Assembly (NCBI GenBank): GCA_964640725.1
Contig: CAZXIJ010000005.1
Span: 127,235 to 191,234 of the forward strand
Direction of reading: 5' to 3'
DNA from: CALHVX01 sp964640725
GTDB taxonomy: Bacteria; Pseudomonadota; Gammaproteobacteria; Pseudomonadales; Azotimanducaceae
DNA length: 64,000 bases
The notes beneath the pieces are model-generated. The model made no database searches, was not told the origin of the DNA, and saw nothing but the letters and a program-made list of their open reading frames with translations. Below, piece after piece: positions 1 to 9,863 of this stretch. How positions within the stretch are numbered: position 1 is the first letter of the stretch; each line of letters begins with the position of its first letter. Both the position numbers and the translations under genes were made by a program.

Positions 1-537
1 ATCTCCCACGCCAACTACGTCAGCGGCTCGACGGCGGAAGCGACGGGGACCGGCCTGGGGCCCGCCGGCGGCGGCCTGCTCACCGTTCCCGTCGAGCACT
101 GGAACAAGGTTCTGGCCGTCAATCTGACCGGGGTAATGCTGAGCAACCGGGCCGCTGCCCGACGCATGATTGCCGCTGGCAACGGCGGGGCGATCGTCAA
201 CATTGCCTCCAGTGCCGCCCGTATTCCCCTGGCGGGCGCCGGCGACTACAGCGTCTCGAAAGCCGGTGTCACCATGCTCACCCAGGTGATGGCCCGGGAG
301 CTGATCGAGCACGGCATTCGCGTCAACGCAATCGGGCCTGGTTTTGTATCGACCCCCATGGTGCAAGGCATGCAGGAGAGCGAAGAGGGCCGCGCCAACA
401 TGGTCGGCATGACGCCCATGGGTCGCCTCGGGGAGCCCGCAGAGATGGCCGCTACCGCGCTATTCCTGGCCAGCGGCGAAAGCTCCTACACAACCGGGCA
501 GACCCTGTACCCGAACGGCGGCATGTTCGTGGGCTGA
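1..537 (+). CDS. Short-chain dehydrogenase/reductase (SDR), 5' end outside window
   Basis: This is the C-terminal part (178 residues visible) of a classical NAD(P)-dependent SDR oxidoreductase. The frame is open from the first base, so the N-terminal nucleotide-binding Gly motif lies outside the window. Visible family features are the NIASS strand with catalytic Ser around visible residues 70-71, the active-site YxxxK in YSVSKAG (Tyr83, Lys87) and the IRVNAIGPGFVSTPM stretch after the active site. The C-terminal FLASGESSYTTGQTLYPNGG segment is also typical and completes a normal-length end. The substrate cannot be told. The nearby monooxygenase and carotenoid oxygenase suggest a catabolic neighbourhood, but that is only inference. 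Confidence 0.88.
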   Translation: MSHANYVSGSTAEATGTGLGPAGGGLLTVPVEHWNKVLAVNLTGVMLSNRAAARRMIAAGNGGAIVNIASSAARIPLAGAGDYSVSKAGVTMLTQVMARELIEHGIRVNAIGPGFVSTPMVQGMQESEEGRANMVGMTPMGRLGEPAEMAATALFLASGESSYTTGQTLYPNGGMFVG

Positions 538-561
538 TCCGCAGCGGCAGCTGTCGGCCGA

Positions 562-939
562 TCAGCCGGGCGACAGCGCCGCGAGCAGCCGCCGGGCACC
601 GGCGCTATCGAGGTACTCGCGCATGCTGGTGACCTGGCCATCGGCTACCTCCGCCACGACGCAGACCCGCAAGCGGAACGGTCCATCTGGCAGCGTGCAG
701 ACGACATCGTGTTCCTCAACGAACCCGCTGTCGGTGTTCGCGCACACTGCATTTTCGTAGCCAAAGCCGGTGACCGCACCGTGCACGGCGGCGGTAAACC
801 GCTTCAGCGCCTTGCAATCCATCGCTGGCCCGCCGTTCTGCGAGCCGCTGAAGGCAGGCGCGCAAATGGCTTCCAACGCGGCGAGATCGCCGGAGCCGGT
901 CGCCTCAAAAAAACGCTCCGCAACTTCGGTGCCTGTCAT
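562..939 (-). CDS. SnoaL/NTF2-like fold small protein
   Basis: A 125-residue protein. The ATG at 939 is chosen because the longer open frame upstream is antisense to the response regulator gene and looks like shadow. The N-terminal pattern VAERFFEATGSGDLAALEAI followed by strands ending in REYLDSAGARRL resembles the SnoaL / nuclear transport factor 2-like superfamily (limonene-epoxide-hydrolase-like and ketosteroid-isomerase-like proteins). These bind small hydrophobic ligands or act as isomerases and hydrolases. I see no diagnostic catalytic set, so the reaction is unknown. It is convergent with the SDR fragment and divergent from the response regulator. Confidence 0.6.
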   Translation of the reverse strand: MTGTEVAERFFEATGSGDLAALEAICAPAFSGSQNGGPAMDCKALKRFTAAVHGAVTGFGYENAVCANTDSGFVEEHDVVCTLPDGPFRLRVCVVAEVADGQVTSMREYLDSAGARRLLAALSPG

Positions 940-1041
940 CGTGAACTGCCTCCCAATCCGGGCACCAGCATAGCAACTCCCCATAGGCGACTGTATCGCC
1001 CGGCTACAATAAACAGGAAGCCAGGACGGCAGGACCCCGCA

Positions 1042-1512
1042 ATGGACCACCCGCTCGACGCGATCATGCTGGTCGACGATTCGGAAGCAGACAATTTTTT
1101 GCACGAACGGGCGATCCGCAAGGCAGGCTGCGCGCGTTCGGTGCTGGTCTACGAAGACCCCCGGGAGGCCATGACGGCAATCTGCTCCGGCGCCGCCCAG
1201 CCAGACATGATCTTTCTGGACATCAACATGCCGGGCATGACCGGGTGGGAATTCGAACTGGCCCTGGAAGCCCTGCACCCGCTGCCAAAGGAACCGGTAC
1301 TGGTGATCATGCTGACGACGTCGCTGGATCCGGCAGACCGCCAGCGGGCTGCCGAGCGTGGGCACATCGACGGCTTCCTGAACAAGCCCCTGACGCCGCA
1401 GATGTGCACCGACATCGCGAAACTGTACTTCCCGGAGCCGTCAGCGCTGGCCGGGCAGCCATCCGGTCAGGCCACCGGGCCCGATGCTTCGCTCATCGTC
1501 CGTTCCCCGTAA
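1042..1512 (+). CDS. Single-domain response regulator (Rcp1-like)
   Basis: A 156-residue stand-alone receiver domain. It has the acidic pocket in MLVDDSEAD, the phospho-acceptor Asp60 in IFLDINMPGM, the Thr/Ser switch in MLTTS and the conserved Lys in FLNKPL. There is no output domain, only a 30-residue low-complexity tail. The DINMPGMTGWEF style is that of Rcp1-type regulators that partner phytochrome-like kinases. The ATG at 1042 is the first start placing the receiver at the N-terminus. It runs convergently into the histidine kinase at 1467-4010, overlapping tail to tail by 46 bases, and that kinase is its likely partner. Confidence 0.87.
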   Translation: MDHPLDAIMLVDDSEADNFLHERAIRKAGCARSVLVYEDPREAMTAICSGAAQPDMIFLDINMPGMTGWEFELALEALHPLPKEPVLVIMLTTSLDPADRQRAAERGHIDGFLNKPLTPQMCTDIAKLYFPEPSALAGQPSGQATGPDASLIVRSP

Positions 1513-4010
1513 GCCTCAGCTTCGGCCAGCACGGGGAACCTGAGCCGAAACAGGCACCCTCCAGCCTCGCTCGCATCAAGCCGAACATCTCCGCCGCACC
1601 TCTCCATGACGCCCTGCACGATCGACAGGCCGATGCCGGTCCCAGGATAGGCGTTGGTGCTGTGCAGGCGCGAAAACATGCCGAAGACGCGCTCCCGGTC
1701 TGCTTCGGGAATGCCGATACCGTTGTCCGCGACGGAAACTTCTTCCCAGGCACCGACCCGGCGGGCCTGGATCCGAAGCTGCGGCTGTCTTTGCGGCGGG
1801 CAAAACTTGATGCCGTTGCTGATCAGGTTTCCAAACAGCTGCGCCAGCTCGCTGTGGTTGCCGCGCACAGCCGGCAGCGGCGCCACCGCCACCTGAGCCT
1901 GCTGCCGCTCGATCGCCCCGGTCTGATCGTCGAGCACCCGGGCCAGCACGGCATCGAGCGACACCGGCTTGCGGGGCATATCGGAGGCCGTTAAACGCGA
2001 GTAGCGCAGCAGGTCTTCTACCAGCACACTCGCCCGGCGCGCTGCCTTGCCCATAAAGTCGACACAGCGCTGACCAGTTTCGTCCAGCTGCCCGGCACAG
2101 TCTTCCGTCAGGACATCGCTGTAGGACCGAATCGTGCGCAGCGGTTCCTGCAAGTCGTGCGAGGCGACATAGGCAAACTGGCTCAGGCTGCGGTTGCTGT
2201 GCATGAGCGCTTCGCGCGCGGCGTTCTGCTCTGTCTGGTCCAACAGGCTGACGGCAAAGATTGCGCCCGTTTCGCCCTGCAAGCCCCGGGCGACACAGTC
2301 CACCTGCCGGACCTCGCCCCGAGCCGCTGCCAGCTCCAGGCTGACGCTGGCAACCGCTGCGTCGCTGCCTGTGCCCTCGAGCAGGTTGGCCAGGGAGGCC
2401 TGCTGGGCTGCGCGTTGCTCCAGAGGGAACAACTGATCAAGACCGCAGCCTGCCAGCGCGCCCTCCGCGCGGTCAAAAAATGCGAGCGCTGCGTGGTTGC
2501 ACTGCGCGATCGTGCCCTCGCCATCGAGGATCAACGTCGGAACAGGCGCCTGAGTGAAGAACGTTTGGAACTGCCGGTCCTTGTCCGCCTGCAGGGCGCG
2601 CAGTAAACGGCGGGAGCGGACATCCTGAAAGCTCAGTACGGATTGCGTCTGGGTCGTGCCCGCAATGGGCAACAACGCGTACTGCACCGCAACAGCTTGC
2701 GAAGCCGCACCCTGCAGCGTGGTTTCGCCGGTGACCCCACGGCATTCTGTAAAGGCTTCCCGCAGAGCGCCCTGAGATCCATCGTGATCAACCACCGGGC
2801 CGAGCAAGTCATCGATCTTCGCGGACAGGCACGCGTCCCGCTGCAGGCCAAGGATCGTCAGCGCGTTGCGATTGCAGTAGGTCACTCGGCCGTTGGCGGC
2901 AAAGCCCAGAACCCCAGCGGCGACTCCGTCAAGAATCTGATAGAGCTGACGCTGGGCGACCGCATAGGATGCGGTCGCGGTCTGCACGTCCTCGCGCAGT
3001 CGCCGGGAGTACCCGCTCCAGAACAGCAGGGCCAGATTCGCGAGCACCGCCGCGACAGTGACGACAGTGCTCGTCAGCCGCAGGCTGGACCGGAGATCGG
3101 CATTCAGCACCGGTTGGCGCAAGCGCAGCTGATAGGATCCGCCAGCGCCGGGCAGCGTCTGCACATGCTCGGCAGGCGCGCCGGACCAGGGCGACAAGGC
3201 GCCAATGGTGCGGATCACTTCGCCGCCGGGCGCCAGCAGCTCTCCCTGCATGGCCGCGGGCAGAGGCAGGCTCACAATCGTTGCCGCCAGGCTCCTGGCA
3301 CCAGAGTCTGCCGCGGGGTCAGCCCGCGCCACCGCAGTTTCAATGCGGCTTGCCGCCACAGCCAGGGACAGCTGCGCGCTCTGCGCCAGGTGTACTTTTT
3401 CCCGATAGCTTGCGGCACTGACGAACACTGCGCTGGCAAGCAGCAGCGTCCCTAGCACCAGCCGCGTCGGGAGCGGCGCCGTGCGGCCGAGCAGGAGCAC
3501 CGCCGGCGGCGCAAAAAGCAGCACGCCGAACACCTCGCGCAGCCAGCGCCAGCCAAACTGAGCCAGGGCGAGGTCACCGGTCAGGTTCACGAACAGCACA
3601 TACACGTACAGCGGCAGGAGCCAGCCCGTTGCGATCGCTGCGAGGGCGAGGACGAGCAGGGCGCGCGGGCGCTGCAGATCCGCAAGGGGCACCGGCAGGC
3701 AAAGACACAGGCCATACAGCGCCGCCGCCGCAATCGTTTGCGCCACCGGGCCGAGCAGCAACACGGTCAGGGCGAAGCTGTCGCTGAGCTGCACCACGAA
3801 TACCAGGGTCTGGGCCAGCCACAGCACTGGCAGCGCGGCCCAGCCAAAAACCAGCAGCAGGGCAAGGTTGATGCCCGCACCGACGCGCAAGGGGACGTCC
3901 GGGCTGACACCGCCGTAGATCGCCAGATCGACCCAACTGGTCCCTACGGCTATCGCGATGATCAGCAGGGTTTTCCGGGACAGGGGGGCGAACGCAGTGG
4001 GTTGCTGCAA
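1467..4010 (-). CDS. Membrane sensor histidine kinase, MASE1-like, with PAS domains
   Basis: An integral membrane sensor kinase of about 847 residues. The N-terminal 200 or so residues are a run of hydrophobic helices resembling MASE1-type sensor regions. A periplasmic or linker stretch and another membrane segment follow, then two PAS-like modules (around ILDGVAAGVLGFAANG and PVPTLILDGEGTI). The catalytic core comprises the phospho-acceptor box ASHDLQEPLRT (His618), the N box LFGNLISNGIKF, the G1 box DNGIGI and the G2 box GTGIGLSI. I prefer the TTG start at 4010 because a GGAGG lies just upstream. A longer frame to a TTG at 4085 exists but would leave only four bases before the divergent monooxygenase. 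Its output is probably the adjacent receiver protein. Confidence 0.85.
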   Translation of the reverse strand: MQQPTAFAPLSRKTLLIIAIAVGTSWVDLAIYGGVSPDVPLRVGAGINLALLLVFGWAALPVLWLAQTLVFVVQLSDSFALTVLLLGPVAQTIAAAALYGLCLCLPVPLADLQRPRALLVLALAAIATGWLLPLYVYVLFVNLTGDLALAQFGWRWLREVFGVLLFAPPAVLLLGRTAPLPTRLVLGTLLLASAVFVSAASYREKVHLAQSAQLSLAVAASRIETAVARADPAADSGARSLAATIVSLPLPAAMQGELLAPGGEVIRTIGALSPWSGAPAEHVQTLPGAGGSYQLRLRQPVLNADLRSSLRLTSTVVTVAAVLANLALLFWSGYSRRLREDVQTATASYAVAQRQLYQILDGVAAGVLGFAANGRVTYCNRNALTILGLQRDACLSAKIDDLLGPVVDHDGSQGALREAFTECRGVTGETTLQGAASQAVAVQYALLPIAGTTQTQSVLSFQDVRSRRLLRALQADKDRQFQTFFTQAPVPTLILDGEGTIAQCNHAALAFFDRAEGALAGCGLDQLFPLEQRAAQQASLANLLEGTGSDAAVASVSLELAAARGEVRQVDCVARGLQGETGAIFAVSLLDQTEQNAAREALMHSNRSLSQFAYVASHDLQEPLRTIRSYSDVLTEDCAGQLDETGQRCVDFMGKAARRASVLVEDLLRYSRLTASDMPRKPVSLDAVLARVLDDQTGAIERQQAQVAVAPLPAVRGNHSELAQLFGNLISNGIKFCPPQRQPQLRIQARRVGAWEEVSVADNGIGIPEADRERVFGMFSRLHSTNAYPGTGIGLSIVQGVMERCGGDVRLDASEAGGCLFRLRFPVLAEAEAYGERTMSEASGPVA

Positions 4011-4088
4011 AAACGCCTCCGTGGCTGGCCTTGCAACTCCTAGTATAGTCGGCTGCTGGCATGTGCAAGCCGCAGAGAGAGACAAGCC

Positions 4089-5750
<1,662 letters not shown>

Positions 5751-5769
5751 CTGCCATTCGGAGACCGCC

Positions 5770-7251
5770 ATGAAGTCAAAGCTTGTTCACGAATACACCG
5801 GCCGGCTGCCCGCCGCTGACACACACCCTTACCGCACCGGTGCCTGGCAGCCCAACCACCGGGAGTACGACGCCCATGATCTGACGGTCACGAGCGGCGC
5901 CGTACCGCAGGACCTGCACGGCGTGTACCTGCGCAACACGGAAAACCCGCTGCACGATGCCCTGGGGCGCTATCACCCCTTCGACGGCGATGGCATGTTG
6001 CACAGCGTCCATTTCGAAGGCGGGGCGACCCAGTATCGCAATCGGTTCGTTCGCACGGACGGCTTCGACGCCGAGCTTGCCGCCGGCGAACCGCTGTGGG
6101 CCGGGCTGCGCGAGCGGCCGGAGCGCTCCAGGCGCGACGGCTGGGGCGCCCGTACCCGGCTCAAGGATGCCTCGAGCACCGACGTCGTCGTCCACGGCGG
6201 GCGCGCAGCGACCAGCTTCTACCAGTGCGGCGAGATCTACGAGCTCGACCCGGTCACCCTCGCGCCCCGAGGAAAAGCGCCCTGGCTGTCGGACATTACC
6301 CCCGGCTGGGGCGTGTCGGCGCACACCAAGGTCGACGAAGCGACCGGCGAAATGCTGTTCTTCAACTACAGCAAGCAGGCGCCCTACATGCACTACGGTG
6401 TCGTCGACGCGCAGCGGCGCCTGGCGCACTACGTGCCCGTCGAGCTGCCCGGCCCGCGCCTGCCGCACGACATGGCGTTTACGGAACGCTACGCGATCCT
6501 CAACGACCTGCCTCTGTTTTGGGACCCCGAGGCCCTGGCTGCTGGTGCCCACGCCGTGCGTTTTTACCACCGCATGCCGAGCCGCTTCGGCATCCTGCCG
6601 CGCCGCGGCGGCAGCGACAGCGTGCGCTGGTTCGAAGCGCAGCCAACCTACGTGCTGCACTGGATCAACGCCTTCGAAGAGGGGGACGAGGTGGTGCTGG
6701 ACGGCTACGCCCAGGACCCCCGGCGGGGCATACAGACCCCTGGGCTGCCGGACGGGCTGAAGCCCTTTGCACAGCTTGACCTGCACGGCATTGGCGCCCA
6801 CGCCTACCGCTGGCGCTTCAACTTGCGCACGGGCGCCGTGCGAGAAGGTCCCCTGGCAGACCACGTCATCGAGTTCGGCATGATCAACCCGGCGTTCGCC
6901 GGGCGCCCGTACCGCTACAGCTGGGCCATGACCACCAAGCCAGGCTGGTTTTTGTTCAACGGCCTGCGCCGGCTCGATGCGCAAACCGGCACTGTTCATG
7001 AGTACGATTTTCCTGAGGGCGTCTACCCGAGCGAAAGCCCGATGGCGCCGCGCCGCGGCAGCCAGGCCGAAGACGACGGCTACGTTGTCACGCTTGTCAC
7101 AGACATGAACACGGACACCTCTGCCTGCTGGATCTTTGACGCGGCAGCAATCGCGGCGGGACCGATCGCAACCCTTGCGCTGCCGCAGCGCATCTGTGCG
7201 GGCACCCATTCCTACTGGGCTGGCTCGGCCGCCCTCGATGACGGTCGCTAG
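5770..7251 (+). CDS. Carotenoid-cleavage (RPE65-family) dioxygenase
   Basis: A 493-residue nonheme iron oxygenase of the carotenoid cleavage / lignostilbene dioxygenase family, which splits conjugated C=C bonds. The four iron-ligand histidines are in their usual contexts: His185 in SAHTKVDEATGE, His233 in LPHDMAFTERYAIL, His297 in VLHWINAFEEGDEVVLDG and His480 in GTHSYW. The N-terminal LHGVYLRNTENP and PFDGDGMLHSV motifs are also canonical. The ATG at 5770 is chosen over an upstream extension lying inside the monooxygenase 3' end. Only about 13 residues follow His480, a short but plausible end. Co-transcription with the monooxygenase suggests the two act in sequence. It ends with a 4-base overlap on the convergent kinase gene. 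Confidence 0.9.
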   Translation: MKSKLVHEYTGRLPAADTHPYRTGAWQPNHREYDAHDLTVTSGAVPQDLHGVYLRNTENPLHDALGRYHPFDGDGMLHSVHFEGGATQYRNRFVRTDGFDAELAAGEPLWAGLRERPERSRRDGWGARTRLKDASSTDVVVHGGRAATSFYQCGEIYELDPVTLAPRGKAPWLSDITPGWGVSAHTKVDEATGEMLFFNYSKQAPYMHYGVVDAQRRLAHYVPVELPGPRLPHDMAFTERYAILNDLPLFWDPEALAAGAHAVRFYHRMPSRFGILPRRGGSDSVRWFEAQPTYVLHWINAFEEGDEVVLDGYAQDPRRGIQTPGLPDGLKPFAQLDLHGIGAHAYRWRFNLRTGAVREGPLADHVIEFGMINPAFAGRPYRYSWAMTTKPGWFLFNGLRRLDAQTGTVHEYDFPEGVYPSESPMAPRRGSQAEDDGYVVTLVTDMNTDTSACWIFDAAAIAAGPIATLALPQRICAGTHSYWAGSAALDDGR

Positions 7252-9863
7252 CCGCCGGCGGATGTCGGGGCAGGCCGGAAGTTGTCGCGCAGGAAGCGGA
7301 TCAGGTCTGCCATAGCAAAGGGCTTGCTGAGCACCGGCGCCGGCAGCGGGCGATCGTGCTCTTCCGCATAGCCGCTGACCAGCAGGATCGGCACATCGGG
7401 TTGCTGTGCCTGCAGCCAGGCCGCCAGCCCCGCGCCGTCCAGCTCGCCGGGCATGCGCAGGTCGCTGAACACCAGGTCCGGCGCAAGGCCATCGTCGAGC
7501 AGACGCCGCGCCTCGTCCGCGCTGGCACAGCGCTGCACCCGGGCACCGAGGCGATCCAGCATGGCCGCCATCAGTTCCCCCACGTTCAGGTTGTCTTCGA
7601 CCAGCAATACCTCGCGGCCTGCGAGCACCGCGGTAGGCACCAGGTCGTCGGCGGCTGCCGGCACCGTCTCCGCGGACCGGGGAAAACTCAGCACCGCCTT
7701 CGTACCGACGCCCGGTTCGCTGTGCAGCGCCAGGGTACCGCTGCTGGCCTGCGCAAAACGCTCGACCGAACTGAGCCCCAGGCCGGTGCCCTGGTCAGCG
7801 TCCTTCGTGGTGTAGAAGGGTTGTGCTGCTTGCGCCAGCACCTCCCGCGACATGCCCTCGCCTTCGTCGACCACTGTAAATGCGACCCGACCGGCTTCGT
7901 CACCGACCCGCAGGAACACGGACCCGGCCATGGCGCTGGCGTCGGCGGCGTTGCGCAGCAGATTCAACAGCGCGCTGGTCAGCTGATAAGGGTCCACGAC
8001 CAGCACCGCCTCAGGGGTTTCGTTCGCGATCTCCAGCCGCGTACGCCCCCGCATCGCGGTCTGGAACAGCGGCGCGTTCGCTTCCAGATAGGCGGCAACG
8101 GCTACCGGGCGCGGCTCCAGCTCGCGAGTGCCGGCAAAAGCCCGGAGCGAATCCACCAGCTGCGAGGCGCTGGCAGCGGATTGGTTCGAGACGCCCACCG
8201 CCCGGCGCAGCTCCGCGGTTGTCGCTTCGCTGCTTAACACTTCGTTGGCGCCAACGATGATCTGCAGCAGGTTATTGAAATCGTGTGCCATGTTGCCCGC
8301 CAGCAGCCCGATGGACTCGATCCGGCGCCGCTCGGCGAGTTCCAGCTCGTGGGCAGACTGCCGCTCAAGATTCAGCGCAATCGCGTCGCTCTTTTCTGCC
8401 ACGGTCTCCGACAGCGCCCGATTCGATTCGCGCTGCGCCTCGCGCAGGCGTTTCTGGATTCGGCGATCGTGCTCCAGACCCGCAAGCCAGGCGACCAGCA
8501 CCAGCAACGCAACGCCAAGCAATATGGCCAGCTGCCGGTTGCGCTGCGTCGCCGCGGCCCGCTCGCTGGCCAGGGCCGTTTGCACACGAATCGATTCTTC
8601 TTCGGACCGCAGCCGCGCCAGCTCGCGCTCGCTCTTTGCCTCCGCCATCCGCGCTTCGTAGTAGCGGTCCAGCTGCGCATTGCGTTCGGCCCGGGCCCGT
8701 TGATGCAGCGCCAGTAGCCGGTCGAGGGCAGCGCTCGCTGCGTCACCACGCCCAAGGCCCAGGGTGGCGGTCAGGGCCAGCTCTGCGGCTGCCGTTTGCA
8801 CCGGCAGGATATCGATACCGCCTGCTTCGATCCGCTCCAGTACCGGCAGAGCATCCTGAAATGCCCGCTGCCGGACCATGACCTGAGCAAGCGCCAACAG
8901 CGCGTCCGCGCGCTCGTGCGCCCAGGGTTCCAGCAGCCGCGCGCCGGTCTCTGCGGCCACCCGTGCTGCCGGGAGCTGCCCAAGACCGAGCAGGGCCCGG
9001 GACTGAATGCGGTAAGCGTTGCCTGTGATCAGGTCGGGATCGTCCTGCCCCTCCGGCGCAGCCAGAAAACGCTCAAGCCCTGCCAGCGCCCGGGCGTAGT
9101 CGCCTTCGAAAACGGCCAGGTCATGGTCGTTCAGGAGCACAGAACGCGTGCTGTAGGACGCGGGCAGGGCGCGCACGAGCGGCGCGAGGGCATCCAACCA
9201 GTACCGCGCGCGCTGGTAGCGCCCCAGATTCATAAGCAGGATGACGAGGTTGTTCCCGGCCGGCACTGCGACCTGAGCATCTCCGCGGTCGATCGCGCCC
9301 GGCAGAATCTCCTCGAAGACATCGGCCGCCTGCAGCGGGCGACCGCCGATGTAGAGCACCGTCGCGTGATTGACGCGCAGCGCTGATTCCACTCGCGGGT
9401 CCGTATCGCGATCCAGCAAGGCCAGCGCCTGCCGCAGCTGGTCCAGCGCCGTTTCCAGATCGCCGTCAATCACTTGACTGCTGGATGTCAGCATGGCCAG
9501 GAAGATATGCGCCGCTGGATCGTCAAGGCCTTCCAGCTCGCGCCGCACGGCCTCGATCACAGCCCGGGCTTCGTCCAGCCGTCCCAACCGGAGCAGCATC
9601 TTGCCCTGCTGCAGCTGAGCGCGGACGCGCTCCGCTGCCGACAGCGGCGGCCCGCTGTAGCCGGGCGCCAACAACGCCTGCGCGGACTCGAGGGCGCGCT
9701 GAAAGTCAGCGGGCAAAGCCAGCAAGGCATCGTCCAGCTGGCGCTGCAGGGAGCCCGCGGAATCGGCGGCCTGCAGCGGCAGCAAGGGCAGGCCGGCCAG
9801 CAGAGCCGTGACAAGCAAAGCAACGAGCTTCGCGGCGATCGCCCTGGCCGGCGAGCGGCGCAT
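7248..9863 (-). CDS. Hybrid histidine kinase with periplasmic TPR sensor (second of a pair)
   Basis: An 871-residue hybrid sensor kinase. A signal peptide or membrane anchor occupies residues 1-31, followed by about 400 residues of TPR-like helical repeats expected in the periplasm. Then come a transmembrane helix at about 441-459, a coiled coil, the HisKA box MAHDFNNLLQI (His527), an ATPase domain (LLNLLRNAADAS, DEGEGM, GTGLGLSS) and a C-terminal receiver (LLVEDN, phospho-acceptor Asp near residue 800 in FSDLRMPG, LSKPF). There is no DNA-binding domain. The ATG at 9863 overlaps the stop of the upstream paralogue as TGATG, so the two are translationally coupled. The longer open frame upstream is antisense or frame shadow inside the paralogue. 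Confidence 0.88.
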   Translation of the reverse strand: MRRSPARAIAAKLVALLVTALLAGLPLLPLQAADSAGSLQRQLDDALLALPADFQRALESAQALLAPGYSGPPLSAAERVRAQLQQGKMLLRLGRLDEARAVIEAVRRELEGLDDPAAHIFLAMLTSSSQVIDGDLETALDQLRQALALLDRDTDPRVESALRVNHATVLYIGGRPLQAADVFEEILPGAIDRGDAQVAVPAGNNLVILLMNLGRYQRARYWLDALAPLVRALPASYSTRSVLLNDHDLAVFEGDYARALAGLERFLAAPEGQDDPDLITGNAYRIQSRALLGLGQLPAARVAAETGARLLEPWAHERADALLALAQVMVRQRAFQDALPVLERIEAGGIDILPVQTAAAELALTATLGLGRGDAASAALDRLLALHQRARAERNAQLDRYYEARMAEAKSERELARLRSEEESIRVQTALASERAAATQRNRQLAILLGVALLVLVAWLAGLEHDRRIQKRLREAQRESNRALSETVAEKSDAIALNLERQSAHELELAERRRIESIGLLAGNMAHDFNNLLQIIVGANEVLSSEATTAELRRAVGVSNQSAASASQLVDSLRAFAGTRELEPRPVAVAAYLEANAPLFQTAMRGRTRLEIANETPEAVLVVDPYQLTSALLNLLRNAADASAMAGSVFLRVGDEAGRVAFTVVDEGEGMSREVLAQAAQPFYTTKDADQGTGLGLSSVERFAQASSGTLALHSEPGVGTKAVLSFPRSAETVPAAADDLVPTAVLAGREVLLVEDNLNVGELMAAMLDRLGARVQRCASADEARRLLDDGLAPDLVFSDLRMPGELDGAGLAAWLQAQQPDVPILLVSGYAEEHDRPLPAPVLSKPFAMADLIRFLRDNFRPAPTSAGG

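Noticed and set aside
709..1041. N-terminal extension of the response regulator frame
   Set aside because: The extension is antisense to the NTF2-like gene and not part of a receiver domain; the ATG at 1042 is correct for the family.
5776..7209. Minus-strand open frame opposite the carotenoid oxygenase
   Set aside because: Antisense shadow; the plus-strand gene has all four iron-binding histidines.
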